Counted from the stretch's first letter, positions 33,291-43,585 are shown. The stretch is DNA of 64,000 bases from Sphingopyxis indica (GCF_900188185.1 NZ_FZPA01000011.1:62001-126000), one strand, 5' to 3'. Made by a program: numbers and translations. The notes: generated from the sequence alone by a model not told the origin.

Positions 33291-34573
33291 CACAGCAATC
33301 GAAGGCAACCGATCCACGCCTCGCGCTCGGGCTCCTGCTCGCCGTTTATAGTTTCAATTTCATCGACCGGACGGTCATCTCGATTCTCCAAGAGCCGATC
33401 AAGGCAGACCTTGGGCTCAGCGACACGCGATTGGGGTTGATATCGGGCACTGCTTTTGCCCTTTTTTATTCGGTGCTGGGTGTCCCGGTCGCCCGGATCG
33501 CCGAATGGGTCGACCGCCCCCGAATTATTGCCGTCGCGCTTGCGAGTTGGTCGGCGATGACGATGCTGTGCGGTGTCGCGACCAACTTTTTCCAGCTCTT
33601 CCTATTCCGCGTCGGTGTCGGGATCGGTGAAGCCGGCGGGACGCCGCCAGCGCATGCTTTGATCGCCGACCTTTTTCCCACTGAGCGCCGCGCTACGGCG
33701 ATCTCGATCTATTCGCTTGGCGTCCCGCTGGGCATATTGTTCGGCGCTGTCGCGGGTGGGGCGCTCGGCGAGGCGCTGGGCTGGAGAGCCGCCCTCATGC
33801 TCATGGGGGCACCTGGCCTACTCCTCGCGCTGCTGGTCCTCATCGTCATTCGTGACCCGCGATCGGCAGCGCAAGCTGCGGCAGCCGACCGTGCCGCGGT
33901 TCCACCGCTTCGTGCCGTGCTCACGCACTTGCTGGCGCGCCGCGCGTTCATCCATCTCACGATCGGAATCACCGCCGCATCGACGGCGGGTTACGGAATA
34001 TTGGCCTTCACCGCCCCTTTCTTCATGCGACAGTTCGATATGGGACTTGCCTCAGCCGGCTATACGACCGGCCTGATTTGGGGCGTCGCAGCGGGCGTTG
34101 GGACCCTGCTTGGCGGCCTGCTCGTTGACCGGGCAATGCGCCGCGACCGGCGTTTCGGCGCATGGATCCCCGCCGCAGGTCTCGCGCTTGCCGCACCCCT
34201 GTCGATCGCCGCTTATCTTCAGAATATGCGCGAGGCAGTCATCGCGCTCCTGCTCGTGTCGGGAACAGCGCAGTTTCTTTATCTCGGCCCAACCTATGCG
34301 CTGGTCCAGACGCTCGCCCGCCCTGCCATGCGCGCAACCGCAAGCGCGCTGGTCCTGTTGGTCGTCAATCTGATCGGGCTGGGCGTGGGACCGCCGCTGA
34401 CGGGCTGGCTCAGCGATTATTTCGCCGCGACATCGGGCACCGGCTCCGCCGACGCCAGTGCCGCCGGCCTGCGCACCGCCTTGATCGGGACCGCGACCTT
34501 ATTCCTTTGGAGCGCGGTCCATTACGGCATCGCGGCGCGTCACCTGCCCGGCGATCTGCACCGTTCCGAATAG
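33287..34573 (+). CDS. MFS transporter
   Basis: A 428-residue major facilitator with twelve hydrophobic segments. The N-terminal YSFNFIDRTVISILQEPIKA and GEAGGTPPAHALIADLFPTE are typical of the sphingomonad spinster/ACS-like branch. It most likely takes up an organic acid or lactone handled by the surrounding CoA pathway. It is translationally coupled to the crotonase gene. Confidence 0.9.
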   Translation: MTQQSKATDPRLALGLLLAVYSFNFIDRTVISILQEPIKADLGLSDTRLGLISGTAFALFYSVLGVPVARIAEWVDRPRIIAVALASWSAMTMLCGVATNFFQLFLFRVGVGIGEAGGTPPAHALIADLFPTERRATAISIYSLGVPLGILFGAVAGGALGEALGWRAALMLMGAPGLLLALLVLIVIRDPRSAAQAAAADRAAVPPLRAVLTHLLARRAFIHLTIGITAASTAGYGILAFTAPFFMRQFDMGLASAGYTTGLIWGVAAGVGTLLGGLLVDRAMRRDRRFGAWIPAAGLALAAPLSIAAYLQNMREAVIALLLVSGTAQFLYLGPTYALVQTLARPAMRATASALVLLVVNLIGLGVGPPLTGWLSDYFAATSGTGSADASAAGLRTALIGTATLFLWSAVHYGIAARHLPGDLHRSE

Positions 34574-34587
34574 ACGGGTCGCGATCC

Positions 34588-34604
34588 GTTGCCCGTTACG
34601 CAAC
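34588..34604 (+). promoter_or_regulatory. Palindrome GTTGC-N7-GCAAC, site 2
   Basis: GTTGC-CCGTTAC-GCAAC, with a further C/G pair outside, 71 bases before the phosphotransferase start. Second copy of the island palindrome. Confidence 0.6.
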
Positions 34605-34674
34605 GGCCGTTGGGATGTGCGCGATACCAGCCCATCGCCAACCCGCCTACGACGGACGCAGGAAAGGCGCTCCT

Positions 34675-35736
34675 ATGAACGAACTGGCTGTTATCGAAAC
34701 GAATTTGCAGGCGCAGCTGCTCGACGGTCCGATCGTGTCGCTACTCGAAAAATGCGTTGCGGGACTGCGCGCGCCGTTGTGGATCAGCCCGTTGACCGGG
34801 GGGCGCTCGAACCCAACCTATCGCCTTCGCGGACAAGGCGGCCGTTATGTCCTGCGCAGCCGGCCAAGCGGCGCCCGCGCATCGTCGGCGCACCGGATCG
34901 ATCGCGAAGTGCGCGTCCTGCGCGCGCTCCATGGGTCGGACATCCCGGTCCCCCAGGTGCTGCTGCACGTCACGGACCCGCACTATTTCGGCGAGCCCTT
35001 CTACCTCATGTCCTTGATGAACGGCGAGGCGGTGGAGGATGCCGCCCTGCCAGATCACTCCCCTGCCGCCCGGACCCAGGCCTATGAGCAGGCCATCGAT
35101 ATTCTGGCCAGACTCCATCGCCTGTCTCCCGATGCAGTCGGCCTCGCGGGATTCGGCGCGCCAGGAGATTATAACCGACGACAGTCGGCACGCTGGGCGG
35201 ATCAGATCGCTCGCGATGGACAGGAGCCACCGGCGCTTCGCGAACTCGCGGACCGGCTTGCGAGCGCTCTCCCGGCCCAGCAGCGGACCCGTGTCGTGCA
35301 TGGCGACTATCGATTCGGCAATCTGCTGCTGCAGGGCGCTCGAATCTCGGCGGTGCTCGATTGGGAACTGTCGACGCTTGGAGACCCCTTCGCCGATCTC
35401 GCCTATTTCCTCCTTGCCTTTGACCTCGCGCCGACGGGACAGATATTGCCGGGCGTCTCCGGCCTGCCACTGGGCGATCTGGGCATTCCCGACCCACAGG
35501 CGCTTTGCGATCGCTATTGCCGTGCGACTGGATTCACCCTGCCCGCAGACTGGCAATCCTATCGCGCCTTCGCGCTGCATCGCACCGCGGCGATCGCCCA
35601 CGGCGTTTTCTGCCGCAACGCCGATGGCCCCATTGCCGCCGACCAGCGCGGTCAGATCGAAACGCTCGCAGAAATCGGACTCGCCTATCTGGACGGGTCG
35701 TCAACCAATCGAAAGGACAGCATTCGTGGATTTTGA
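34675..35736 (+). CDS. APH-family phosphotransferase (ACAD11-kinase/LvaA-like)
   Basis: A 353-residue kinase-fold protein. The catalytic loop [12 protein letters not shown] (HGDxxxxN) and metal motif [12 protein letters not shown] are intact, as is [13 protein letters not shown] near the start. It is the class that precedes or is fused to acyl-CoA dehydrogenases; in mammalian ACAD10/11 and in the levulinate pathway (LvaA) such kinases phosphorylate the 4-hydroxyl of 4-hydroxyacyl-CoA. The dehydrogenase gene follows with an 11-base overlap, strengthening that reading. I see no lvaB-like small partner. Confidence 0.87.
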   Translation: MNELAVIETNLQAQLLDGPIVSLLEKCVAGLRAPLWISPLTGGRSNPTYRLRGQGGRYVLRSRPSGARASSAHRIDREVRVLRALHGSDIPVPQVLLHVTDPHYFGEPFYLMSLMNGEAVEDAALPDHSPAARTQAYEQAIDILARLHRLSPDAVGLAGFGAPGDYNRRQSARWADQIARDGQEPPALRELADRLASALPAQQRTRVVHGDYRFGNLLLQGARISAVLDWELSTLGDPFADLAYFLLAFDLAPTGQILPGVSGLPLGDLGIPDPQALCDRYCRATGFTLPADWQSYRAFALHRTAAIAHGVFCRNADGPIAADQRGQIETLAEIGLAYLDGSSTNRKDSIRGF

Positions 35737-37033
35737 GTTTTCCGACCGCTGCAAGGCGCTGCTCGCGCGGCTACAGAACTTCATGGAGAAGCATGTCTAT
35801 CCGAACGAAGGCGTGATTTATGACCAGGTCTTTGCCCAGCCCGACGATTTTCGCCGCTGGGAGCCGCTGGAAATCCTCGAGGAATTGAAGACCAAGGCGC
35901 GCGCGGCCGGATTGTGGAACCTGTTCCTTCCCGACAGCGAGTTCGGCGCGGGTCTCGGCAACCTCGACTATGCGCCGCTCGCCGAAATTATGGGGCGATC
36001 CTATTGGGCACCGGAAATCTTCAACTGCGATGCGCCGAACACCGGCAATATGGAAGTGCTCGTGCGATACGGAACCCCGGCGCAGCAACAGCAATGGCTC
36101 GAACCCTTGCTCGACGGCCGCATCCGGTCGGCGTTCGCGATGACCGAACCCGCAGTGGCATCGTCCGACGCCACCAATATCGGCACCCGGATCCGCCGCG
36201 ACGGCGACGAATATGTCATTTCGGGCCGAAAATGGTGGACGTCGGGCGCGGGCGATCCGCGCTGCAAGATACTGATCGTGATGGGGCAAAGCGATCCCGA
36301 CAATCCCAATCGCCACGCCCGCCAGTCGATGATCCTGGTGCCGACCGAGACCCCCGGCGTGCATATCCGCCGTTATCTGCCGATTTTCGGGGTGAGCGAT
36401 GCCCCGCACGGGCATATGGAAACGATCTTCGACGACGTCCGCGTTCCCGCTGACAACATGCTGCTCGGCGAAGGCCGGGGATTTGAGATTGCGCAGGGGC
36501 GGCTGGGGCCAGGGCGCATCCATCATTGCATGCGGCTGATCGGCGTCGCCGACCGGGCGTTGGAACGCGCGTGCCGCCGTCTGTCGGAGCGCACGACCTT
36601 TGGCGAACTGGTCGCCGACCAGTCGCTATGGCGCTTCCGTATCGCCGAGGCGCGATGCCGGATCGAGCAGGCGCGGTTGATGACGCTGAAAGCCGCGTGG
36701 ATGATGGACGTCGCAGGGAACAAGGCCGCGAAGGCCGAGATTGCGATGATCAAGATCATCGTGCCGCGGATGGCCGCCGAAATCGTCGACATGGCGATCC
36801 AGGCATTCGGCGGCGGCGGCTTCGCCGACACCGCGCTGACGATGGCCTATGTCTATGCCCGCACGACGCAGGTCGCAGACGGACCCGACGAGGTTCATTC
36901 GAACCAGCTCGCAAAGTTCGAGCTGGCGCGCCACGCGGTAGCAGACCCCGCGAATACGGCCGGCGAAGCGGCGGTCATGGTGGCGCAAGGGCGCGACTAT
37001 CAACGATTGGAAGGCTGGTCGCTCGGCGTGTGA
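35726..37033 (+). CDS. Acyl-CoA dehydrogenase, ACAD11-like
   Basis: A 435-residue flavoenzyme from a GTG at 35726 that overlaps the kinase gene. Motifs [53 protein letters not shown] and [20 protein letters not shown] are those of the ACAD10/11 branch rather than of ordinary beta-oxidation enzymes. In that branch the enzyme removes phosphate from 4-phosphoacyl-CoA to give an enoyl-CoA. The product would feed the crotonase encoded upstream. Confidence 0.9.
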   Translation: MDFEFSDRCKALLARLQNFMEKHVYPNEGVIYDQVFAQPDDFRRWEPLEILEELKTKARAAGLWNLFLPDSEFGAGLGNLDYAPLAEIMGRSYWAPEIFNCDAPNTGNMEVLVRYGTPAQQQQWLEPLLDGRIRSAFAMTEPAVASSDATNIGTRIRRDGDEYVISGRKWWTSGAGDPRCKILIVMGQSDPDNPNRHARQSMILVPTETPGVHIRRYLPIFGVSDAPHGHMETIFDDVRVPADNMLLGEGRGFEIAQGRLGPGRIHHCMRLIGVADRALERACRRLSERTTFGELVADQSLWRFRIAEARCRIEQARLMTLKAAWMMDVAGNKAAKAEIAMIKIIVPRMAAEIVDMAIQAFGGGGFADTALTMAYVYARTTQVADGPDEVHSNQLAKFELARHAVADPANTAGEAAVMVAQGRDYQRLEGWSLGV

Positions 37034-37084
37034 CGCCCGGCCTTCACGGCATCGGGCGCGTGGTGTAAGGCGAAGGAGGGAGGC

Positions 37085-37993
37085 TTGAGCAGAACCATCC
37101 GACGTCAGGCACCTCCACTCGAGGCGATCGAAGCCTTCATCCTCGCGACGCGCTCGTCGAGCTTTCGCGACGCCGCCGATCGGCTTGCGCTCAGCCCTTC
37201 CGCCTTTTCGCGGCGTATCCAGGCGCTCGAAGCTTTCGTTGGCGTTGCGTTGTTCGTTCGCGACAAAGGGTCTGTTACGCTGTCGAAAACGGGCGAGCGC
37301 TATCTGCGGATGGTCGAGCCGGCGATCGATTCGATCCGCCGCGCAACCGTCGACCTGCAGGCCGAGCGCGGCGGCATGGCGCTGCGTGTCGTCGTGCCGC
37401 AATCCTTCGCGATCGGCTGGCTTATTCCCAATTTGCCCGACTTTCAGCACAAGCATGCCGACGTAAAGGTCGAGCTGCGCATCGGCCGCGACATCGATGA
37501 TCTGCGCCGCGGCCATGCCGACGTCGCTATCTATGTGGGGCCTGGGAATATCGGATCGATGCCGGCGATCCGCATCGCGCCGATCAACGGGGTTATGGTT
37601 TCGGCCCCGGTGCTCGCGTCGGGTTCCGCGCCGCCGACCAGTCTGGCAGAGTTGCCCAATGTCGACCGGCTCGCCGTCTATCGTCCCGAAGGTTTGTGGG
37701 AACGCTGGCTGCGCAACCTGAAATATGATGGCCCACCGCTCGCGCCGCCGACCTATTTCGAAGCGCAGTTTCTGATGTTCGAGGCAGCGGCTGCCGGGCT
37801 GGGCGTGGCGATCGTAGCGCCAATTCTGGCCCATCGGCTGCTCGATCAGGGCCGGCTGGTGCGCCTAGGCGCCCATGAAGCGCCGCTGGGCATCGACTAT
37901 TATCTGGTGTCCGCCGACGAGGCGGTGCAGCGCCGCCCCGACGCCATCAAGTTCCGAAAATGGATCGGCGAAGGTCTGGCGCGCTTTAGCTGA
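37085..37993 (+). CDS. LysR-family transcriptional regulator
   Basis: A 302-residue regulator from a TTG at 37085 with GGAGGGAGG upstream. The winged HTH (FRDAADRLALSPSAFSRRIQ, about 28-48) is followed by a LysR effector domain resembling the GcvA subgroup (DDLRRGHADVAIYVGPG). It is the only regulator in the island and lies between the kinase-dehydrogenase genes and the lactonase-ligase genes. The TTGC-N7-GCAA palindromes before five units have the LysR T-N11-A form, so it is the obvious candidate to bind them. The effector is unknown. Confidence 0.9.
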   Translation: MSRTIRRQAPPLEAIEAFILATRSSSFRDAADRLALSPSAFSRRIQALEAFVGVALFVRDKGSVTLSKTGERYLRMVEPAIDSIRRATVDLQAERGGMALRVVVPQSFAIGWLIPNLPDFQHKHADVKVELRIGRDIDDLRRGHADVAIYVGPGNIGSMPAIRIAPINGVMVSAPVLASGSAPPTSLAELPNVDRLAVYRPEGLWERWLRNLKYDGPPLAPPTYFEAQFLMFEAAAAGLGVAIVAPILAHRLLDQGRLVRLGAHEAPLGIDYYLVSADEAVQRRPDAIKFRKWIGEGLARFS

Positions 37994-37999
37994 GCCGGG

Positions 38000-38929
38000 T
38001 CAAGCTCCGGCATGATTCAGTCGCAGACCCGGGCGCGGCCAGCGCATCGACACCACGCGCCCGATGCCCGAAAGCGTGATGTAGGCGGTCTGCATATCGC
38101 GGCCGCCGAAGCAAATGTTCGTCGTGAAAACATCCGGTGTCGGTACGAATTCGACGACATCGCCCGTCGGCGAAATCACCGAAATGCCCGGCTCGCCGAT
38201 CGTCGCGACGCAGATATTGCCGCATTCTTCGACCGCGAGGCTGTCGAAAAAGCGAAAACCCGCCGGACGATACAGGAAGCGCCCACCATGGCCGAACAAA
38301 TTTGCGTGCGGCACGATCTCGCCCGGTCCTGCGATCTCGAACGCCCAGAGCTGGCAAGTATAAGTTTCGGCGACATAGAGGGTGCGTCCGTCGGGCGAGA
38401 GTCCGATACCGTTTGGATTTTCGAGCGGAAAAATGACTTCGCGGATTTCGCTGCCGTCAGCGGTCGCATAGAATATGCCGACGCGGTCGCGCTGGCGGTG
38501 AAAGCTCTTGCCATGGTCGGTGAACCAGAAGCCCCCATGCCGGTCGAAAACCAGGTCGTTGGGCCCACGCAGCTGAACGCCATCGGCCTCGCGATAAAGT
38601 GTGCGGACCTCGCCGGTCTCAAGATCGACGCGCTGGATCGAGCCGCCCGCATAATCGCTTGCGGGGCCCACGGGGACATTGATGCCATGGAGCTCGACAT
38701 CACCGAACTCGAACCCGCCGTTGTTGCAGATGTAGATCGCGCCATCGGGGCCGACGGCGGCACCATTGGGGCCGCCCCCCAACGCAGTCAGTTGATACCG
38801 CCGGCCTGCCGCGTCGATCCGCGTCAGGCATTGGCTGCGAATTTCGACCAGCAGAAGACTGCCATCGGGCAGCGCGATGGGTCCTTCGGGAAAGCCGAGG
38901 CCCGACGCAACGATGTTGAATTCATCCAT
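38000..38929 (-). CDS. SMP-30/gluconolactonase/LRE-family lactonase
   Basis: A 309-residue six-bladed beta-propeller. The start at 38929 (MDEFNIVASGLGFPEGPIAL) overlaps the ligase stop by eight bases. Metal-binding residues are in FPEGP (E), GPNDLVFD (N, D) and PNGIGLSPDG (N and D), as in SMP-30 lactonases that open sugar or fatty acid lactones. Opening a gamma-lactone would give the 4-hydroxy acid needed by the ligase and kinase of the same island. Confidence 0.88.
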   Translation of the reverse strand: MDEFNIVASGLGFPEGPIALPDGSLLLVEIRSQCLTRIDAAGRRYQLTALGGGPNGAAVGPDGAIYICNNGGFEFGDVELHGINVPVGPASDYAGGSIQRVDLETGEVRTLYREADGVQLRGPNDLVFDRHGGFWFTDHGKSFHRQRDRVGIFYATADGSEIREVIFPLENPNGIGLSPDGRTLYVAETYTCQLWAFEIAGPGEIVPHANLFGHGGRFLYRPAGFRFFDSLAVEECGNICVATIGEPGISVISPTGDVVEFVPTPDVFTTNICFGGRDMQTAYITLSGIGRVVSMRWPRPGLRLNHAGA

Positions 38930-40547
38930 GACCGCCAGCCTTTTGCATAGAGGCATCGCGCAATTCCTTGCGTGACAATTTGCCCGCCGCCGTTCGCGGC
39001 AGCTGGTCGTGCAGATCGAGCCGCGCCGGCAGTTCGTGGCGGCCAAGCTTGTCGGCGAGAAAGGCGCGGAGCCCGTCCAGCGTCAGCGTCTGGTCCGACC
39101 GCAGTTTGACCGCCGCGACCGCAATCTCGCCCCGATAGGGATCGGGCGCGCCGAACACGGTCGCTTCGGCGACCGCTGGATGCTCGTAAATCGCATCCTC
39201 CACCACGCGTGGATAGACATTGAAACCGGACGAGATGATCAGATCCTTCATCCGGTCGACGAGATGGATCTGGCCGTCTGCATCGGCATAGCCCATGTCA
39301 CCTGTCAGCAGATGATGTCCGGAAAAGGCTGAGGCACTCTCCTCCTGGCGGTTCCAGTAACCGCCAAAAATATGCGGGCCGGAGATCGCAATCTCGCCAA
39401 CCGTGCCGGGCGCGACGGGATTTCGTTCGCCCTCCAGCGCCAATATGGCGATCGACGCGCCGGGCAGCGGATGGCCGATGGCGCCGGGTGGGCTCTTGTC
39501 GCCGACGCGACCCAGCGTTCCCGCACCGCAGGTCTCGGTCATGCCCCAGCCGACGATCGGCGGCCGCCCAATCAGCGCGGCCATGCGGTTGGCAACCTCG
39601 CCCGGCAGGGGCGCGCCGCCCGACACGCACAATGTGAGGGAAGACAGGTCATGATCGCCGATGTCCGGACACTCGAGAAGCGCGACGAACATGGTGGGAA
39701 CGCCGAAGAAGAAATTCGCACCGCCGCGACATATATCGTCGAGCACCTGCTCTGCGTCGAACCGGTCGCGCAGCATGATCGTCTCGCCGTTGGCGACTGC
39801 ACGGAGCATGACGCCGGCCAGTGCATAGATATGAAACAGCGGCAACACGCCGATATGCCGCGCCTCGCCCCGTCGCCATGCCGATCCGGCGGCAATCGCT
39901 TCGTCGAACATCGCGACAGCGCTCCGCAGATTGCTGTGCGAAATCATCGCCCCCTTGGGCGTCCCGGTCGTGCCGCCGGTATATTGGATGAGCGCCAGAT
40001 CGTGCGACGCACATTTTGCGGCGGGGCAAGTCGCAGGCGTGACGATCGCCGCGTCGAGCGACATGGTTTGACCGCTTCCAGCGATCAACGACCCGCTGCC
40101 CGTCCAATACTCGTCGCTACCGATGAGCAACAGGTCGATCAGGCCTTCATCGAGCAACGCACGTGCTTGCACACCGAAAGGCTGCTGATCGAGCGTCGCC
40201 AGGACACGGGCGCCGGTGTCGGTCAGCTTGAAGCGCAGTTCGCGCGCCGCATCGAGCGGCGAGAGATTCACGACGGTCGCGCCCAGCCGCATCGCGGCAA
40301 AGAAGACCACCGGATAGTGCGGCGTGTTCGGGAAATAGAGCGCCACGACATCACCCTTCCCGACGCCCCGACCGGCAAGCGTAGCTGCCACATGTTCGGC
40401 CGCTGCCGCCATCTCGGCAAAGCTGATCGCACGGCCCCGAAACTCGAGCAGGGCCCGATCCGCGTGCTGCGCCGCGGCATCAAACAATAAATGGCCCACC
40501 GACGAAACATCATCGCGAACTAGCGTCGGAATTTCGGTCGATACCAT
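38922..40547 (-). CDS. Acyl-CoA synthetase (AMP-binding)
   Basis: A 541-residue class I adenylate-forming ligase, 4-coumarate-CoA-ligase-like. The P-loop IQYTGGTTGTPKGAMIS, GWGMTETCGAG and the A8 region TGDMGYADADGQIHLVDRMK, ending LPRTAAGKLSRKEL with the catalytic lysine, are all intact. It would activate a carboxylic acid with CoA. It is divergent from the TonB receptor gene, with a palindrome in the shared promoter region. Confidence 0.92.
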   Translation of the reverse strand: MVSTEIPTLVRDDVSSVGHLLFDAAAQHADRALLEFRGRAISFAEMAAAAEHVAATLAGRGVGKGDVVALYFPNTPHYPVVFFAAMRLGATVVNLSPLDAARELRFKLTDTGARVLATLDQQPFGVQARALLDEGLIDLLLIGSDEYWTGSGSLIAGSGQTMSLDAAIVTPATCPAAKCASHDLALIQYTGGTTGTPKGAMISHSNLRSAVAMFDEAIAAGSAWRRGEARHIGVLPLFHIYALAGVMLRAVANGETIMLRDRFDAEQVLDDICRGGANFFFGVPTMFVALLECPDIGDHDLSSLTLCVSGGAPLPGEVANRMAALIGRPPIVGWGMTETCGAGTLGRVGDKSPPGAIGHPLPGASIAILALEGERNPVAPGTVGEIAISGPHIFGGYWNRQEESASAFSGHHLLTGDMGYADADGQIHLVDRMKDLIISSGFNVYPRVVEDAIYEHPAVAEATVFGAPDPYRGEIAVAAVKLRSDQTLTLDGLRAFLADKLGRHELPARLDLHDQLPRTAAGKLSRKELRDASMQKAGGHG

Positions 40548-40771
40548 GCGATGCCCCTCCCTTTCGGCCTACGCTCCAGTCCCGCCCACTATAACCGCCT
40601 TCCGCGTCGAACCTGTTGCTGAGCGTGCAACGGTGTTTGCACCCGGCGCGGGCGAAGCATTGTGCGGCGCGCAACGGCGGTCGCAGACCCGTCAATAGCG
40701 GCAAACGGCCTTCTCCCTCATCATCGGCGGGGACGAACCGCTACGAGTGCGTCCATGTGGGGAGAGCAGAC
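40548..40771. promoter_or_regulatory. Divergent promoter region with palindrome site 3
   Basis: GTTGC-TGAGCGT-GCAAC at 40615-40631 is the third copy of the island palindrome, placed 68 bases from the ligase start and 141 from the receptor start. A weaker TTG-N9-CAA half-match lies near 40670-40685. One bound regulator could control both directions. Confidence 0.6.
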
Positions 40772-43090
40772 GTGAAGAAGAAATGGCTTGCCGGGACCGG
40801 ACTGATCATGATCACCGCGCCATGCGGCGCGATCGCGCAAGAGGCATCGGCGCCCGCCGCCGACCAGCTTGGCGAGATTGTCGTCACCGCGCAGAAGCGC
40901 GATCAGAATCTTCAGGATGTCGGCGTATCGATCGCGGCCTTTACCGGGGACCAGCTCAAGGATCTCGGCGTGACCTCGGCAGAGCAGATCGCCGAATCGG
41001 TCTCGGGGGTGCAGGTCTACAGCTATCTCGGTCGCCAGCCGACCTTTGTCATTCGCGGCATCGGCGTTCAGGATTTTGCCCCCAATGTCGCCCCGGCTGC
41101 TGCGGTCTATCTCGACGAAGTCTATCTCGGCTCCAACATCCTGACCGGCTTCCAGATTTTCGACACCGATCGCGTCGAAATATTGAAGGGGCCGCAGGGT
41201 ACCTTGTTCGGAAGGAACACGACCGGCGGCGCCGTCAGCTATTCGACGCGGCGACCGGGCGACGCGGTCGAGGGCTATGCCGAGCTTTCCTATGACAATT
41301 ATCGGACGGTGACGCTCGACGCCGCGGTCGGCGGCCCGCTTTCCCCCGCGCTCAGCGCGCGGCTCGCAGGGCGCTACGCCAAACAATCGCGCGGATTTTA
41401 TCACAACGACTGGACGCCAGCCGACACTACGCTGCCACTGAGCCCCTTGTTCTTCGATCCCAAACGACGCCCTGGCGAGCAGGAAAGCTGGGCGGCGCGC
41501 GGCCTGCTCGAATATGACGACTTTGACGGTGTCGGGCTGCTTCTCAATCTCCACGGCGGCGAAACCAGCGGCGACGTCCAGCCGCTGAGCTCGATCGGTT
41601 TCACCTCGATCCCCGGCGCCGCCGAGCCCTGCACAGCAACACCGCTCGAAGGCGTCAGCGACCCGCGTTTTTGCGGTGACGCGTTCGGCTATTCCGACCG
41701 CGACGGCGATCCTTACCGCGTACGGGTCGATTTCGTCGGCCGCAATCATGAGCGCAATTATGGCGCTTCGCTGCGTGGCGAATTCGCTCTCGGTGCAGCG
41801 ACGCTCACCTCGATCACATCCTATGACTGGGCCCGCAAACGAGCCTTCACCGATACCGACGGTGCGCCGCATCACGAACTCAACCAGCTTCGTGATACGC
41901 GGCTGGAACAATATGCGCAGGAGCTGCGGCTGGCGTCGAGCGATGAAGGGCCGCTGTACTGGATCGCAGGGCTTTACGGAGCGCGGGAGACGATCGACCT
42001 GCGCTTCTTTGGGACGCTGTCCCCCCTGTTGGGGCTCACCAATTTTACCGATCCGGCGCTTGCCGGGCGCGTCGCCGACCAGCTCGAACTGAACTTCGCG
42101 CAGGATACTTGGAGCGCGGCCGCCTATGCGCATGCCGAATGGAAAGCGAGCGACCGGCTGACCGTCATCGCCGGGGTACGCTATTCCTATGAGGACAAGG
42201 CTTTCCGCAGCCGGTCCGAATGGATCTATACCGACGGCGGAACGCCAGGGCGAGCGGTGGTCAATTTCGGCGCCACCGCCGCCGACGCGGCGGTGGTCGA
42301 TGACAGTGCGATCTACAAAAGTTTTTCGGGCAAGGTCGGGCTCAATTACAAGCCGTCGGACGAGGTGTTGATCTTTACCAGCATCAGCCGCGGGTTCAAG
42401 AGCGGCGGTTTTGACGGCGACTTCGCCTTTACGCGGCAACAGCTGCAGCCGTTCGACGAGGAGAAGCTGACCGCCTATGAGGTGGGCGTCAAAACGACGC
42501 TCCTCGACGGCCGTCTGTTTCTCAACGCTTCGGCCTATCACTACGATTTTCGTCAACCGCAAGTTCGTGTCGCGCAGGTCGATACCGTCACAGGACTACC
42601 ATTCAACCAGCTCCGAAACCTGGCCAAGGCGCGGGTCAACGGGCTGGAGGTTGATGCGACGCTGCGACCGTTTCGGGGTTTCGACCTGCGCGGCGGCGTC
42701 GCGTGGATGGACACGCGGATCGACGACCCGGCGCAGCCGGTTTTCGACAGCAATGACCTGCCGCTCGCCGCTAAATTTTCTGCCAACCTGCTCGCGCGCT
42801 ATCAGTTTGCGATCGGCGATGGATGGGACATGGCGATCCAGGTCGACGGCAAACATAGCGGCGCCTATTTCCTCAATGCCGAAAACACGCCTTATCTTCG
42901 CGAAAAGTCGCGCACGCTGGTTAACGCCCGCGTCGGCCTGATTGCCGAGCGCGGTTGGGATCTGGCGCTGTGGGCGCGCAACATCACGCGCGAAAGTTTT
43001 GCGGTGCAAAGTTTTGCGCTCTTCGGCGCCTATTCGGTGGCCTATAATCCGCCGCGCACCTATGGCGCGACGCTGCGGTTCGACTGGTGA
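40772..43090 (+). CDS. TonB-dependent outer-membrane receptor
   Basis: A 772-residue receptor from a GTG at 40772 preceded by GGGGAG; the open frame upstream contains no signal peptide, whereas this start gives KKKWLAGTGLIMITAPCGAI and a cut after IAQ. Plug motif RVEILKGPQGTLFGRNTTGG and a barrel ending in RTYGATLRFDW, whose terminal Trp suits outer-membrane insertion. It would import the island substrate. Its stop overlaps the thioesterase start (GTGA). Confidence 0.92.
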   Translation: MKKKWLAGTGLIMITAPCGAIAQEASAPAADQLGEIVVTAQKRDQNLQDVGVSIAAFTGDQLKDLGVTSAEQIAESVSGVQVYSYLGRQPTFVIRGIGVQDFAPNVAPAAAVYLDEVYLGSNILTGFQIFDTDRVEILKGPQGTLFGRNTTGGAVSYSTRRPGDAVEGYAELSYDNYRTVTLDAAVGGPLSPALSARLAGRYAKQSRGFYHNDWTPADTTLPLSPLFFDPKRRPGEQESWAARGLLEYDDFDGVGLLLNLHGGETSGDVQPLSSIGFTSIPGAAEPCTATPLEGVSDPRFCGDAFGYSDRDGDPYRVRVDFVGRNHERNYGASLRGEFALGAATLTSITSYDWARKRAFTDTDGAPHHELNQLRDTRLEQYAQELRLASSDEGPLYWIAGLYGARETIDLRFFGTLSPLLGLTNFTDPALAGRVADQLELNFAQDTWSAAAYAHAEWKASDRLTVIAGVRYSYEDKAFRSRSEWIYTDGGTPGRAVVNFGATAADAAVVDDSAIYKSFSGKVGLNYKPSDEVLIFTSISRGFKSGGFDGDFAFTRQQLQPFDEEKLTAYEVGVKTTLLDGRLFLNASAYHYDFRQPQVRVAQVDTVTGLPFNQLRNLAKARVNGLEVDATLRPFRGFDLRGGVAWMDTRIDDPAQPVFDSNDLPLAAKFSANLLARYQFAIGDGWDMAIQVDGKHSGAYFLNAENTPYLREKSRTLVNARVGLIAERGWDLALWARNITRESFAVQSFALFGAYSVAYNPPRTYGATLRFDW

Positions 43091-43521
43091 GCGGCAGCAT
43101 TGATCCGCCGGCGGGGTTCGAACCGCATTTCCGGCGCAGTCCCGTCACCGACGCATGGGAACCGCTCTTTTCAAAGCGCGAAGGCGACCGCTTCGTCTTT
43201 GGGCTGCGCGTGACTGAAGCACATTGCAATGCGCGCGCGATGCTGCACGGCGGGGTGCTGTCGTCTCTCTGCGACAATGCCATGGGGATTGCCTGCGCGC
43301 TGGCGCTCGGTGAGAACACGTCGCTCGTGACCATCCATCTGGCGGTCGACTTCCTCGGCGCCGTGCGGGTTGGCCAATGGCTCGAAATTTCGGCGACGGC
43401 GACCCAGCCGGGGCGAACCATCGCCTTTGCATCGGCCGAGGCACACGCCGACGGCAAGAGGATAGGAAACGCGTCCGCCCTGTTCCGTGTCGTTTCGACC
43501 GGCGGTACGTCTCCCGGTTGA
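43087..43521 (+). CDS. PaaI-family acyl-CoA thioesterase (hotdog fold)
   Basis: A 144-residue hotdog protein from a GTG at 43087, coupled to the receptor. ARAMLHGGVLSSLCDNAMG is the HGG(x)4-D/E signature of PaaI-like thioesterases, and ITIHLAVDFLG-like VTIHLAVDFLGAVRVGQWL is the second core strand. It probably releases CoA from stalled or dead-end acyl-CoA intermediates of the pathway. Confidence 0.88.
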   Translation: MSGSIDPPAGFEPHFRRSPVTDAWEPLFSKREGDRFVFGLRVTEAHCNARAMLHGGVLSSLCDNAMGIACALALGENTSLVTIHLAVDFLGAVRVGQWLEISATATQPGRTIAFASAEAHADGKRIGNASALFRVVSTGGTSPG

Positions 43522-43546
43522 CTGAGAGCGGCGATCGCGCACGGAG

Positions 43547-43579
43547 AAGGGCCGGCCCCATATAGGCACCGGCCCTTTT
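43547..43579 (+). terminator. Intrinsic terminator between convergent operons
   Basis: A 9-bp stem AAGGGCCGG-N13-CCGGCCCTT is followed by TTA on the plus strand, 25 bases past the thioesterase stop. It can serve both the rightward thioesterase transcript and, less well, the leftward receptor transcript. Confidence 0.65.
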
Positions 43580-43585
43580 ACCGCC

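Noticed and set aside
40721-42562. A 613-codon minus-strand frame
   Set aside because: Antisense to the TonB receptor at 40772-43090, whose plug and barrel motifs are clear.
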